Shown here: in pieces, positions 1 to 13,400 of the stretch
How the letters are laid out: each line of letters starts with the position of its first letter
Numbering within the stretch: position 1 is the stretch's first letter
Assembly (NCBI GenBank): GCA_963402885.1
Contig: OY727096.1
Span: forward strand, 23,603,820-23,667,819
Direction of reading: 5' to 3'
Length of the DNA stretch: 64,000 bases
DNA from: Antedon bifida
Taxonomy: Eukaryota; Echinodermata; Crinoidea; Comatulida; Antedonidae
Translations under genes and position numbers: made by a program
The notes under the pieces: generated by a model
What the model saw: only the letters and a program-made list of their open reading frames with translations
Told to the model about the DNA's origin: nothing
Database searches by the model: none

Positions 1-1444
1 CATCATTTAAATTGCGAAAAATATATACTAAAAAATAAAATAAAAATACACGTATTTTACTGTATAGTCTAAAATATAAAACTTTTAAAATATAGCTTAT
101 AGGCTGTGTACTGTAGCATTAAAATCGACTAATGATTTACCCACATATAATTTGCAACTAACTCTTATCAAAAACAAAAGTAGGCCTATGTACATTCAAG
201 GCTAGCCTTGATACAAGTATAAAATATAATGTTCATTAATAACTCGTGTTATTAACTTCTGTATATTTTGGAATTGGAAAAAAAAATCACATACTGATCT
301 ATAATATAGACTAATGCTTGGTTCCCACCTGGGCGTACGCATGCTGAACAACACAGGTTAGTTAACCAATCACAGATAGTGGCAATTTGTATGATCCTTC
401 TCATCGTCGTGATTGGTCAATATACTAATAACGTGTATGTACGTCATCGTTGCGTCAAAGTGGGAACCAAGATTTAAAGCCGGTTTTCCACTAGACGAAT
501 TTATTCACGCGAATCGAGAGTGTTTACTGATGCGCATGCGTATGAATATGTTCATATACTTTTTGTGACGTGGAAAAATGCGCAACCAATCATTACTCAG
601 GATGTTCGATTCGCGCGAATATTTTCTAATAAAAAAAAGGCTTAAGCGTCGTATGCGCAAGGTTTGGCGAAGGAATCTATTGAGATATCATCTTTGTCAT
701 ATTGCGATTACCCATTTAATAAGCACGCGAATTGTTATATTATAATTATTATTAACACATAGGTCTACAATGTCAACATTCAACAATGTATAATATGTTT
801 TAAAACTATTATTAGGCCTATTATTATTATCTAACCTTGGAATAGCATATCACACAGTCATCTTTCCTGTGATCGCTTTAATATATTATAAGTACAGATA
901 ATATATTAATGTTGAGACAAAACATCGGCATATGTACAATTGCAAATGTCCAAAATATATGTTATAATAATTACTTTATCTAAACCTGGATGACTTAACG
1001 ACCGGCTCTTTGCCGTGATCGCTAGAAATAAATGTGCTGTAAAACCATGGAGCAATTACAAACTATAGTATTCAAATAAATTGGAAGTTAACATGCAGCG
1101 TATTATTCTAAATACAACATTATAATGTAACATTAATGTATATTTATAACGCGTACAAGCGGGAAGAAGTAAAAGGTTTCAGCCTGGACATTTTTTAGGG
1201 TAAAGACGTAGGCTTACATAGCGGAACTAAATTTGATTCATAGCAATGTATGCTATATATCTGTAAGTAAAATTTATCCGTCGAAGTGATAAGTAGGCCT
1301 ACGAATTTAAGCAATGAACGACATCGTATCAAAGTATTGTGGATGGCTTATCGATCAAAAGTGAAGTATGTTCCTTTATTCTGCTACATGTTGAGTCTAA
1401 CAGCTATCACACAAACAGTCACGATCAATCAATTTATTCTGGGC
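1..1444. other. Flanking DNA beyond the myosin 3' end
   Basis: No coding exon is recognised. A family-B palindromic MITE lies at 315-475 and an inverted pair with arms ACGCGAATCGA / TCGATTCGCGCGAAT at about 505-625. On the minus strand AATAAA motifs at 1433-1438 and 1375-1380 are candidate poly(A) signals for the myosin; the second, about 65 nt past the stop, is the more plausible. Confidence 0.45.
315..475. mobile_element. MITE family B, copy 1
   Basis: Inverted ends GCTTGGTTCCCAC and GTGGGAACCAAG flank an inner inverted pair (TTAACCAATCACAG / GTGATTGGTCAA). Confidence 0.75.
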
Positions 1445-4400
1445 TTAGAATTCCATTTCTGAACGATTGTTGTGTCTAGCCCATAAACGTTTTTCCTGCG
1501 GGGCTGTGCCATCTCCGTTAGCATCGATGCGTTTGAAGCTTCTATGCCGATACACAGCTGAAAAACAAAACAAAAGTCCATCATTGCATTTTTAGATTTT
1601 AGATAATATTTACAATAAACACGAAGAAAGGAAATGAACTAATAAAAATAAAATAAATATAGAGAAAAGTATGTTTAGAAAATCATTTTGAAAGCCAAAT
1701 AATAATAAAATAGTATTTTAAACCAATTCTAATATTTATTTAGCAAGAAAAATTCAATCTCGATATTGTTCGCGAAATAGAGCGACTCGAAAATTAAACG
1801 ATCGCGAAAATTAAACAATCGCGAAAATTATTATTTTGGAAACATTTTGAAACATGGTGGTAAGAGGATTTACAACTAAAGCCTTGATATTACAATGTTT
1901 TAATTAATCAAGAAGTCTGCAGTCGCGTTCGAATTTGTTTATAAATATTTTCTCAAATTCCGGATTTCAATTATAAGAATCATTCGAACTTAAATAACCC
2001 TTTTGTTATAGCAAATCACAATCAACTTCTGTTACCGCACTGGAAAGGTGACTGAATTCAAAACAGGGAAAAGGGTAAGATACGGCGGTAAGTATCCGTA
2101 TTTTTTGTCGTCCTCAAGCTTAACTGCAATCTTGATTCTACATTCACACTGAGGCCACCAGACCCTCAGTGTGAACGTAGCTTTAAGCCTGGTTCCCACT
2201 AGGATGCAACGCAAGGACGTAAGCCGCAACGCAAACGAATTGACTAATCACAATTATGGGCCCTTGGGGGATAAACTTAAAACCTTTAGATATAGTATTG
2301 AAATACTTAGACAATACTGTTAATTCGTATTAACCATTTTTGGTCGCCATTTGAATCGCAAATTTCTTACTTACATATACAAATAAACTTTATTACTGAC
2401 AGTTGCTTCTCAACGTTTATATTAATTAATAATTTTTTAAAAAATAGTTAGTGTAATGTGGATCACAATCACAGATTGACCTTTGTTTAACTTTACGCTT
2501 CAAGTTTCTGACGACGTGGTGAGTTGTGCGCGTAATTAAAGATTTATTACCGTATAGTTTGAAGGAGAAAATCAACTTCATATAAAAATGATTACATAAC
2601 TGATGATTGATGGAATCATTGCATTTACATGACATTTAAAAAATAATTCTTATCAAATAGTTGTATTTGCGAAGTAGGCATACAAAGTGTCCTGTTATGA
2701 AGGGGAGTCCCATAGTAAAACATACCGTATACTCTTGGTTGGTTCTAAACATTTTTCCTTAATGAAATATAAAAATATTTGTTTACTACTCATATTCAAC
2801 TATCGAACATGTATTTTTTTTAAATTTTTACACCTTGAAGAAATTTAATAGAATTTGCCATTCTGAAATCCAGTTTGATTTATATCTAAGTGTATCAAGT
2901 AATTCATTTGCGTTAATGAACCTGTCATCAGTTACAATATCCTTATTATTTCACACACCTGACCTTGTCCAATTTTTCTAAAGAATAATGACATGGCCAT
3001 TGTATAAAATCATTTTGTTAAACCAAATTTGTTGATGTAATATAGCATCATAACATAATGGACGTTTAATCATACAGCAATTAAGTTGAGCTAACTTACA
3101 TAGTATCGAATTATTATTTATGGCATGCTTTTAAAAATATTATTTTTCATATCATCAGAAGAGTAAAAATGAAGATTTCAATGTGATGAAAAATAAACAG
3201 TGAAACGTCTATCATTAGATTTACTCATCGCTATGGATTATATAATATGTCTCTCAAAAACATATTTAAAAGTAATTTATTTCATAAATAGATAATTTAG
3301 AATTCAATTATATAGAAAATGTGTATCTGTTACACTAATATTATATTTCATTTTAATGTATTGAGAATAGGTTTGACAATATAAATACCGATACAACAAT
3401 GATTGAATATCACTGTGCATTATCAATAATACTAACAATAGAGCCTCTTAACGGTTATTTCTTTAATAACATTAGTTTAATTGAAATTGAAATATTTTAT
3501 TTATACTGGGTTAGTTGAAACAAGGGTATCTTTAATAGCCTTGGTTGAAACGAAGAAACGTAAACGAAATGAAATACAGGCAAAGATGTTTTACCTCCAT
3601 GAATCATACCTCATTGTTTTACATTTTCCTTTGTTCATTATTCTGTTTGTTAAGCCGGCGAAATAAATGATATGATCAATAAACGTTTACTGTAACTAGA
3701 TTTGAACTCGTCACCACGAAGAGTTAGTTGAAGCAAGGGTATACTTAATAACCTTGGTTGAAACGAAGAAACGTAACGTTTATGTTGAAATATGGGCAAA
3801 GATTTTGTATGCTTGGTTCCCATTCTAGGACGCAAGGACGTAAACGCAACGCAAACGTGTTACCAATGACAAGCGACAGTTCGAATAATTCATCGCTTGA
3901 ATTGGTCAACTCACTTACGTTGCGTCTACGCCTTTGCGTTGCGTCCTAGTGGGAACTAAGCTTTACCTCCATGATTCAACTACCTAGGTAGAGTTTTTTT
4001 TGTGTTGAGAATTCTTTAATAGTCGAAGCTGGTTACTACTAACCATTTCCCCAAATCTGAAGTTATTGTTTTTTTTATGTTAGTCCACCAATCGGCGTTT
4101 CGATTTTAGTCTACCGGTAGTTAGTTTACGAGCTCAAGTATTATACGTATGAAACGCAATATGTGCCAAAAAAATTATCTTTTACTAATATTAAGTCAAA
4201 CCTACTAACCTTTGCTCCTTCGATTAATGGTATCCAATGCAGTGCGTTTTCTTTCAACGGGTGGTTGGTTGGTCGTGCTGCCGTACAACACCGATTCGTT
4301 ATCATCATCGTAATCCATCACTGAAAGTCCATTTTGCGGTGGTGGTCCAGCTAATGATAAAAAATAAAAATGAATTAATTAAATAGATAGGCAAGTCAAT

Positions 4401-7400
4401 GCTTTGAGATGTGTAATATTTAGTATCATGTTCATGGTGGGACGGACTGAAAAAAGTAAAACATTATTTAGAATTTGGCATTTTGCGGAAGCGATGATAA
4501 GTTATCACAACTCTGATAGTTATAAGCATGCGCAGATGATTGGAACGTTCTCTCATAAGTTTAAGCATGCGCAGATGATTGGAACGTTCTCTCATAAGTT
4601 TATAAGCATGCGCAGAATGACTGGATCTCTATCTAGTACTTCGACGCCTAATAAACAGTTCATAATTCAAAATGATATAGGCCTACCATTTGCCTTATTT
4701 TCGTTTGAAGTTTGCCAACTGTATTTGACTGGAGCTCCCTTGATCCTGTTAACTTCTGCTTGCTGGAGTCTAGCTCGACGGCCTTCGGGGTTTTCACGGT
4801 TCCCATTGGCTACTCGTGAACTGCCTTTAGCCCACATTCGACTTGCCTAATAATCATAAGAAGAATTGTGTTAAATATTATTTTATTTGCTTTCTTAGAT
4901 AAAGGTTAACGTCGTAATTATCAATATGATGTTAATACATACATTAGTCAATGTATCAAATAATAACGCCATTAATAACAAACAACCATAGAAAATGAGT
5001 TTTAAAAAAGAAAAAAAGTAATTTATGACAATAATGAACAAATAGTTCGTAATTATTAACGACAAAAAAAAACAAAATATAATTGACTAAAATTATATAT
5101 TAGGCCTATTACCGATCGTCCCATTTGATTTCTTTCAATGTCGGATGCTTTCCTGAAAATTTGTAAAATTTCGGTTGCGCCTTCAAGAACTGAAATAAAA
5201 CATCATATTAATGTTTTAAATTGAATTAAATAAAATATGAATGCTTTTAATAATAATGTATATATAGACGCTAACGATTGTTGATTTAATGTTAAGTGCC
5301 GTTTATAATCAAACAAGACAAGGTTAAAGCTCTGTCTACACAACCAAACTAGGCCTAGTTTGACAAAAAATGTGTCCAAATATGGTAGTGATATGGCCAA
5401 ATATAGTAGCGATATGACATATCATATATTTTGCCACATAGAGTTTGATAGTGTAGAAAGAACTTAAGGTACTGTATGGTGACGTCAGTTGATACCTTTT
5501 ATATTGTCCATTCTCATTGCTGGTAACACTACAAGAACAATCCAACATGGCGTCTTGGCATCTTCAACTGCGTCTTTCACAAAACTCAGCGCAACAGACG
5601 ATAAGTGGCGAATCCGTGCTCTGTCAACATTCTCTTTACGCGCTTCTAGTGCCAGCTGAACTTTGAACTCTTGAATGTCGAAAATCTTTTAAAATAATAA
5701 AAGGAAATAAGTTCAGTTATCTACAAAGTCAATTTTGCCTATGGGTAACCGTCTTTAGTTTGTAAATTCAAACACGATGAAGCAACTATGTAAGTACATT
5801 GTATGTAACCTTTTTGAGAATTAGGTTTGGAACGGGAGCTTGTCATTGGTCAACTTGTTTGCGTTGCGTATACGTCATTTGGTTGGTTCCTAGTGGGAAC
5901 AAATCTTTTAGCTTGACGTATGCGCAACGCAGGTGAGTTGACCAATCACAAGTGACAATTTGGACGATCCATCGCGTCGTGATTGGTCAAATTACTTGCG
6001 ATGCGCTTACGCCTTGCGTTGTGATCAAATTGGAAAAAGGCTTAAAGAATATTGTATATGCTATGAAACATCAACGAATAAACGTCTATTTCCGTATTAT
6101 TATACGATACACAAAGTCTTTGAAAATGTTTAAGAGTATATTTAAAGTGCTCTTCAGTTGAGAGGAATCGGTGACGGTTGACTTAAGACAAAGTTCAACG
6201 TACATTATTTCTGTTATGATTATGTTTTCACTATTCATAGGCCTAATATTATTAACCATAATAAATTACTGCAATCTAAACATAATTACCTTTAATGGTT
6301 GATTGACTTCTAAATGACCCATATTCTCGACCAGTTCCGGTGAAAGACAATGATCTTGAGGTTCAAAACATCCTTTGACAAACACTTCATTTTTTCCTAG
6401 TCTTGTTGCCCAAACATTGCCTTCCTGATCTACCTCTAGTTGAACTCCTCGCCCTATGTGTGCCCGCACTTTCTCTGTCTGTTGGTCCCGTAACGGGTTT
6501 CGCAGAATACCAAAACCTAGCCTGAAAGGACAATTTTCAAATTTAAATTCAACAAACATTTATTTCATCAAATGCCATAACAAAGCATAAAATAAGGTAT
6601 TATTATTTTATTACAAAAAAGAACAAGTACGAATTTGAAGCACCAGTAATAATGTATAATAAATAATATAATAAAAATGCTTAAACATATTGAAAATAAT
6701 TATATATCTATGTACGACTGCCCCACCTTTTCCGAATATCTAGGTCCACCCATGATTTATGGGTTTATTAATATTAGTCAATGTGTTGCACCTGAAAAAG
6801 CTACAGACATAGACTTATACATGGATCCCTTACGCTACTTTTTTTAAGTGAATCGTTAGGACGAATGCAAATATCACTTGTTATGTAATTGCTCCTATTC
6901 ATGGTAGTTTTATGTCAAACAACCAAAACTGTGTTTCTATTTGCTATAAGTATAAGTGGTGATTATCGGATGATAAACCAATTAAACAATGAAGCGATGA
7001 AGAAAACTAAAAAGAAAGTAAAACGACCACCAGGAAGACCAAAGGATAACTGGATAAACCAAATAAAAAAAAAAGATTTAAAAGGAAAAAAATGTAGACT
7101 TTAGCGCAACAACAAAACCATCCTGCCCAATACAGAAAAGTATGGAAACGAATAAAAAGCGTAATGTCTGAATGACGTAAAATGTTCCAAGAGAGATATA
7201 AGTAGTGTGTTTACCTGCCAGGGTATTGAAATCGGTACCCATCCACAATCAATGTGGGTGATTTTATGCAAAACTCAGTCAGTCTACAATGTTTCTCAAG
7301 GAAGTAAACTTTGGCCCAACAATCATCATCTATGTCGTTAATTTGTGAATACACTTCATCTGTTAGTTCCTGAAAAATAAAACAGTCAATCAATCAATCA

Positions 7401-10400
7401 ATATATCAATCAATAAGTCCATTAATCAATATATTAATCAGTCAATATCAATTAATTAATCAATATATCAATCAAACAATATCAATTGATTAATCAATAT
7501 ATCTATCTATCAATAATAACATTTGATCAATAAATGCATATCAACCAATAAATCCATTGGTCAATATATCAATCAGCCAATCAATTAATTAATCAATATA
7601 TTAATCAATCAATATCAATTAATCAATATATCAATCAATCAATATCAATTAATCAATATATCGAACATCAATATATCAATCAAAATAATCAATAATATAA
7701 TATGAATCAATCAATATATCAATCAATATATCAATTATAAAAAAAAATGTATCAATCAATATTATCAATGTTTTCCTACCTCTTGCATTTTACTTTTCTT
7801 TGTTTTTATGTCTGTTTTGTTAACATTCGGACTTTCGAATTCACCGTAACTCAATCTTTTTGGTTTTCTTGCTGGTACTGGGGCTACTTTCCTGTTCTCA
7901 ATATTTACCCGATGGCGATCAGTTCGTACCTTTAGTTCTCCATACAACATCTGGAATAAGCCAAATGAAAAGGAGGTTATTTATTTTATGTATTTCAACT
8001 TTATTAAGTCATTTGACGCGATGACGTGGGCATTAATAGGTCTATTTATTAAAAGAATTAAAACTTCTTAAAATTAGTCATAAATGCAAGGACAATCGCA
8101 AACTACCGGATCATTCGAACCGTCGCTTTCTGATTGGTCAAATTGCTTGCGTTGTCCGTACGTCATTGCGTTGCATTTCCTAGAGTGGAAATTAAGATTC
8201 AATATTGCCTTATAAAATAATGTATTATGCTAACATCCCTACCTCTCGTTTTCGACTGTCCTGTTTCTTTTGGTCAAGTTTATCTAGCCTCACAAATTCA
8301 GAATGAAATCGATCACCAAGTTGGTGCATCATTTCAAACATCTGCCGCTGTTCTTTGACTTCTTTTCGCCGTTTCGCCAGAATGGTGTGATAACGCCGCC
8401 TTGCCATTCGCCCGCGAACCATTCGTTGACACGTGATCACACGGTCTATCAAGTTATCAAGGATTGAGTCAAGTTGTTCTGTGTGCCAATATTTTAGGAA
8501 TACCTGTGGAAGAAGGTATTTTTTATTATTGATTTAATTTAACATTATTTATAGAGGATGACCCTAAATAGCGTATGCTGACAATCTAAGGGCCCTCATG
8601 ATCAGTTATGATAACTGTCTGTGTGACAGTGTGGCTGTGTGTGTATACTAGTACACCGAGGTAACTCAAAGATGTACTAGGTGCACATGAGCCAGATGTG
8701 TACACAGAAGAGTTGTTCCATGATTATTTGATAATCGTCGTTTCAATTTATTCAGCCATGTCTTACCTTAGTTTTACCAATCTCATAGCCTTCCAATCCA
8801 GCCACTTCAAGGAGTTTCCTACACGCAGATGACGTCATTTTGATGTCTTTTGATGCATTATATGCGATAAACTTATACCTTTAACGAGAGAAAAAAACAT
8901 ATTATTTTGCAGACATATTCAGACGGTCATTGGGTTTAACATTAAAATAATGAATCGGACACCATGAAGGTGAATTGTTGACCAAAAGGAAGATGGAGAT
9001 TGCGTCTGCGATCCTCAAGCCCCATATGAATACCCGTAATTGTTCTTAGATGGGCTGCTAACACTCTTAAACAGTGCTGCAAAAATCGCAGGTTTGATAT
9101 CACGCAGGCGGGGAAAACACAATTATTGGAAGGGCGTTTTATTACGTTGCGTAGGTTACTTTACGTTGGGAACCACGCTTTAAGCTCTGTCTACACCATT
9201 AAACTAGTTTGACAAAAAGTGTGGTGTGCCCAAATATAGCCTAGTAGTGATATGAAATCCTCATGTCCATATATGCGAACATCACATTTTTTGGGTCTCA
9301 TAAAGTTTGATAGTGTAGACAGAGCTTAAGTCTTACAATGTTTTTGAACAATCTAATACCTGCGCAAAAATTCTGCAAATATCAGTCGCGTAGGGTATCC
9401 CTCGCGACGTATGCGAGTAGTTTCTAACACTCCAGTATATCGTAGTTGTCTGACAACTAGTTGAGGCTCAAATGTGTTTGGCTGACTGTACACGTTTGGT
9501 TTGACACAACGAACAAACTGTGGCTCTGCTCCCAACATCTTCTGCATCAGATCAGTCAAAGATTCCTAAAATAAGAAATACAGGTACAGTCAAATACAGT
9601 CAAATAAAACAACAATTTGTTGGTCGATGTTCTGATAAAATTCAATTTGTGTTACTATATCACACTGTATTATTTACTTGGATCCATTGCTCACAAATCA
9701 CACTTTTCAGAGAATTCTTAAACTATAAGTATTTTCTTTAGTGAAACTTACACTACCTTGTAAGTTTCACTATAAGGTTTTGTTATTAATCATGAGAAAA
9801 AAAAGCTCGATTAAGATATCAGTATTATACACTAAATTGTTTTGTGGTATGTTAGGTTACACGAAATAGTTTAATCTAGTTTAGAACATAGCATATGTTT
9901 CTAGGAGAGCCCGTTTATGTAACGACAATATTCCATACTTTCAAAAGATGACAAATACGCACTTTAAGGTCTGCTGTAATATAAATGTGTTCGCTCGAGA
10001 ATACACTCAAACTGATATTCTTTATATCCACCCATATTTCTAAAGCTATCAAACTTTATGTGACAAAAAATGTGATGTGCCCATCATGGACATGATGATG
10101 TCATACCACTACCATATTTGTGCATATCACTACCATATTTGGACACATCACACTTAGTTTGGTAATGTGGACAGAGCTTTATAAACGTATACTGTAATTA
10201 GTCCTAAAGTAATGTTTTCTTACTCTAAAATGCAGGCCACTTGATGCGAGTTGCTTTCGTTTCTTGTCGTCCTTCGCTTTCCCCAATCCTTCTTTCATTC
10301 TGAAATAAAACAATTATACGACTGTTCAATTCATTTGATTCCCAATACAAGCAACATGTTACACGGTTCAAATAGTTTCTTTACCGTGGATTAGCACCAG

Positions 10401-13400
10401 TGATAATCCTATTCCAATCTTAATACACCAGGCTTTAGTCAACAACTCACCAATATGCCTAACACACGTGTAAATATTCAATTTCAGATATTATTCGTAT
10501 TGTTACAAAGAAACGTAAACAAAACCGTAGTAGTAGCCTCTGTCAAAGTCATCCACAGCTGATGGCTTATTTAAGTCGAAATAGAGGAAGTGATCAATGA
10601 CGGTAGGTCTAACACTGCGGAAGTGGCGACACATTTCTGGCACGCATTTACACACGGAAGGAAACGCGTGCAGTAGTGTTTATATATAGCAATTGTTTAT
10701 ATTATCGTTAAAGTTATTTAGCGTTGTATTATACAAATGAATGATCAAAGTTGACATATCACAATCCTTCGTGCTCCACATCCTTATCCCTACTCTGACG
10801 TAATTTATACTTTATACTAAGTATATTGAGAATACCGAGCTTACGCTGATGGCTAAGGGTTAGATTCGAGCCCAAGTAAGCTGCACCTACAAGATTGTAA
10901 TTGTTTGTAACTACTGTGGAGTAGCTTTGCGTCAGGGTGTTGAGTAATTGGTCAGATTGTTGCCCTACTTTGACGTAATTTGCACTTTCGTAATTCGTAA
11001 TATGAATGTATTTTTATGCTAAAATAATGTTCACATAGCTAGTTCGACTATAGGCCTACTCTGTTAATTGCCCCTAGGCCTACCAATACCAGATCACCAG
11101 GTTATGCATTAATAATTTCTGCACACCCAGTCTTTTTTGGAAAGCTTAATACAGAAATATCGAAAGCAGGGTTGAAATTCAGGAGTTGATAACAACTGAA
11201 GGCCAATATTAAACGCATTTTTCACCTTTCAAAAAAGTAATTTCAGTATTTAGAAATTGGCACTGAGAGAGCTAGGCCTACTTACTGTTTCTTGAGTTTC
11301 TTGCCCTGGCTACGTGATATGCTCATTGTCCCGTCGTGGATAATTTTAGTTGGTTTTTTACAGAGTAAGATATCTCGTTGGTTACGAAGAGCTTGTCTTA
11401 CATCTCTGGTAAATATAAATAACATTAAAAAACATAAGACATGGTACTAAGTTGGATTTGTATCATTCCCAGTTGGGTATGCCTGTTATCGATCTTTTAA
11501 TAATTTGACTTAAATGTACTTAGCCTAAACGTAAATGTACTTAGGCTAAACTTAAATGTACTTAGGCTTGCTTATGTACTTAGGCTTGCTTATGTACTTA
11601 GGTTTGACTTAGATGTAGGATAAAACGCTTACTTACTTTTCATTGCCTTGTTCTGAAAACAAAAATTTCACCAAAATGTTGTCACTTTCGCTCATCACAT
11701 CTTGAAGATTTTGGCTAAAAGTGTCACGATTCTTCTCAAGAAATCCGTTTGCGTCATACATAATCTATAACGTAGCAAAAAAAGTAAGTCTATTTATTTA
11801 TTTCTTTATGCAAAGACAAAATACAATAAAAAATAATAAATATTGTAAATTTCTAATAATTTCTAATAACGTTATTATATAATAATAATAATGGTAATCT
11901 TTATAGTGTCTAATACAATGTTTCTAAGCACTGATCTTGTTTTTTTTAAAGATGGTGTTTTAAACCAAAATTCGAACTAGCTGCTTTTGGTGGACAAGGC
12001 AGGTACCCTACCATTATATCATATGCTTACTTACATCTGCTGCGAAGTGTTTGATTCCAAAAACCGACAGTCCGCTATTTTTCTTCGCAGGTTTAATCAC
12101 GTTTGAATGTTTTCCGTGATTTGATATTATTTTGCTGACCAGTGATTTATCTGATGCTTTTGGAAAACGACTTTCTTCATCCAATATTGCGAGTATACCA
12201 AGTGGTTTCTAAATATAAAGGTCGAAGGTCAAATACGGTCAAACAGTATGACAATATACCACAATCAAATATGGCAACACCATTACTATATATGGCAATA
12301 GCGACAATAACAGATAACTATAATTACTTGTCTAGACACAACTTTTCAATCGTTTATCAATGAAAACAAGATCATAGCATACCATAGTGGGAACATGGAT
12401 ATAACATACAACTAATTACCCCAAGAAATAGGTCCAATGTGGCTTGATTATCGGTAAATTTGATGCTAGATTTGGGAATTCCTTCTTGTGAATACTCTTG
12501 TAGTTCCCACGCAAATATACGTTGATTGAAGTAGAATTGAAGTTGTTCGTTGGTTACGTTTATACATAGTTGTTCGTAGCTGTTTTTCTCGAAGTTCTCA
12601 AATCCGTAAATGTCTAAGATTCCTACCTCGCAACCAGGTTGACCCCTGCAAATAGTTTTGTAACATTAAAATATGGAATAGTGTGATTGAAAACGAAAAC
12701 TGTAGCAACGATGGTGCCGAGAATGAATATGTAGATGATGATGTCGGTGATGATTGCAATAATATAAATGTAGGGGATCGGAATAACATGCGACATAACT
12801 GTAGACGACACGTAACACTTTCTTCTCCACTCTAAGGGTCTCTTTATGTCGTACAAACGGCAGTCATTCCAGTCGTCTGTCCAAGACATATGTTAAGATG
12901 GACCAGTACACATGTGTAACCCCCTACTCATAAGATGCACTGGGTTCTTTAATGTACACGAGGACGTTTACGCTGGATTCCTTATCCGATAAGACTTGTG
13001 TTCATAGCGAAAAGTCCATGAAGATGATGAGGATGAAGATGGTGACAAGTACTAATGGTGATAGCGATGATGATGATGTTGATGATGATTATGACGATGA
13101 TGATGATGATAATGATGATGGTGATTATGATGACTTTGTGGATGCTAAAATAAATATGATGATGGACGTTTTCCACTTACGCTTGAGATTCGTCGGGAGC
13201 CAGTAATGTGTTGATTTGACGAACAATCCAACTAAAGAGACGACTGTAGAGGGCTTTGGCGAGAGCATCACGTCCATCTTTGGCTTTGTCCACATTCTTT
13301 AAGGTTAAGATTCGCTCACCTGTAAACAGAATGTGCAATATCATGATAGGCCTAGGTTGTGAACTTAGTAAAATAATTGACAGCTTGTGTCGAATAAATA

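Larger units (their letters stand above)
1558..4209 (-). other. Long last intron of the myosin gene (2.65 kb)
   Basis: No coding exon is seen. It holds two family-B MITE copies (a half copy near 2184-2256 and a full one at 3811-3963). A degenerate direct repeat with GTTGAAACAAGGGTAT and GAAACGAAGAAACGTAA occurs at 3509-3570 and 3727-3782. The rest is AT-rich DNA without recognisable content. Confidence 0.6.
5113..7369 (-). other. MH2 (SMAD-type) domain coding exons of the myosin
   Basis: Exons 19-22 of the myosin encode residues 864-1081. In order the translation shows [11 protein letters not shown] (880-890), [19 protein letters not shown] (916-923), [48 protein letters not shown] and TPCWIVL (from 1037), then a helix [11 protein letters not shown]. 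These match the MH2 landmarks of SMADs in the same order, closest to SMAD4. The loop between SFVK and TPCW has 7 residues, against about 14-15 in SMADs; the receptor/phosphopeptide-binding L3 loop is therefore shortened and its GWG is missing. No MH1 domain is present. Exon 21 ends at 5496 with donor GTATC, giving canonical splicing into exon 22. Confidence 0.85.

Noticed and set aside
4404..4850. 148-residue plus-strand frame
   Set aside because: It runs antisense over a myosin exon and the 39-bp repeat; the minus-strand exon has correct splice sites and phase.
5189..5539. A non-canonical (TT-AG or GT-CA) intron between the last two MH2 exons, suggested by a shared GTTCTTG at both sides
   Set aside because: Extending the exon to 5496 gives a normal donor (AAAG then GTATC), correct phase and the expected MH2 helix [11 protein letters not shown], so splicing is canonical.
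12952..13206. Asp-rich 84-residue frame
   Set aside because: It is a GAT microsatellite inside a myosin intron.
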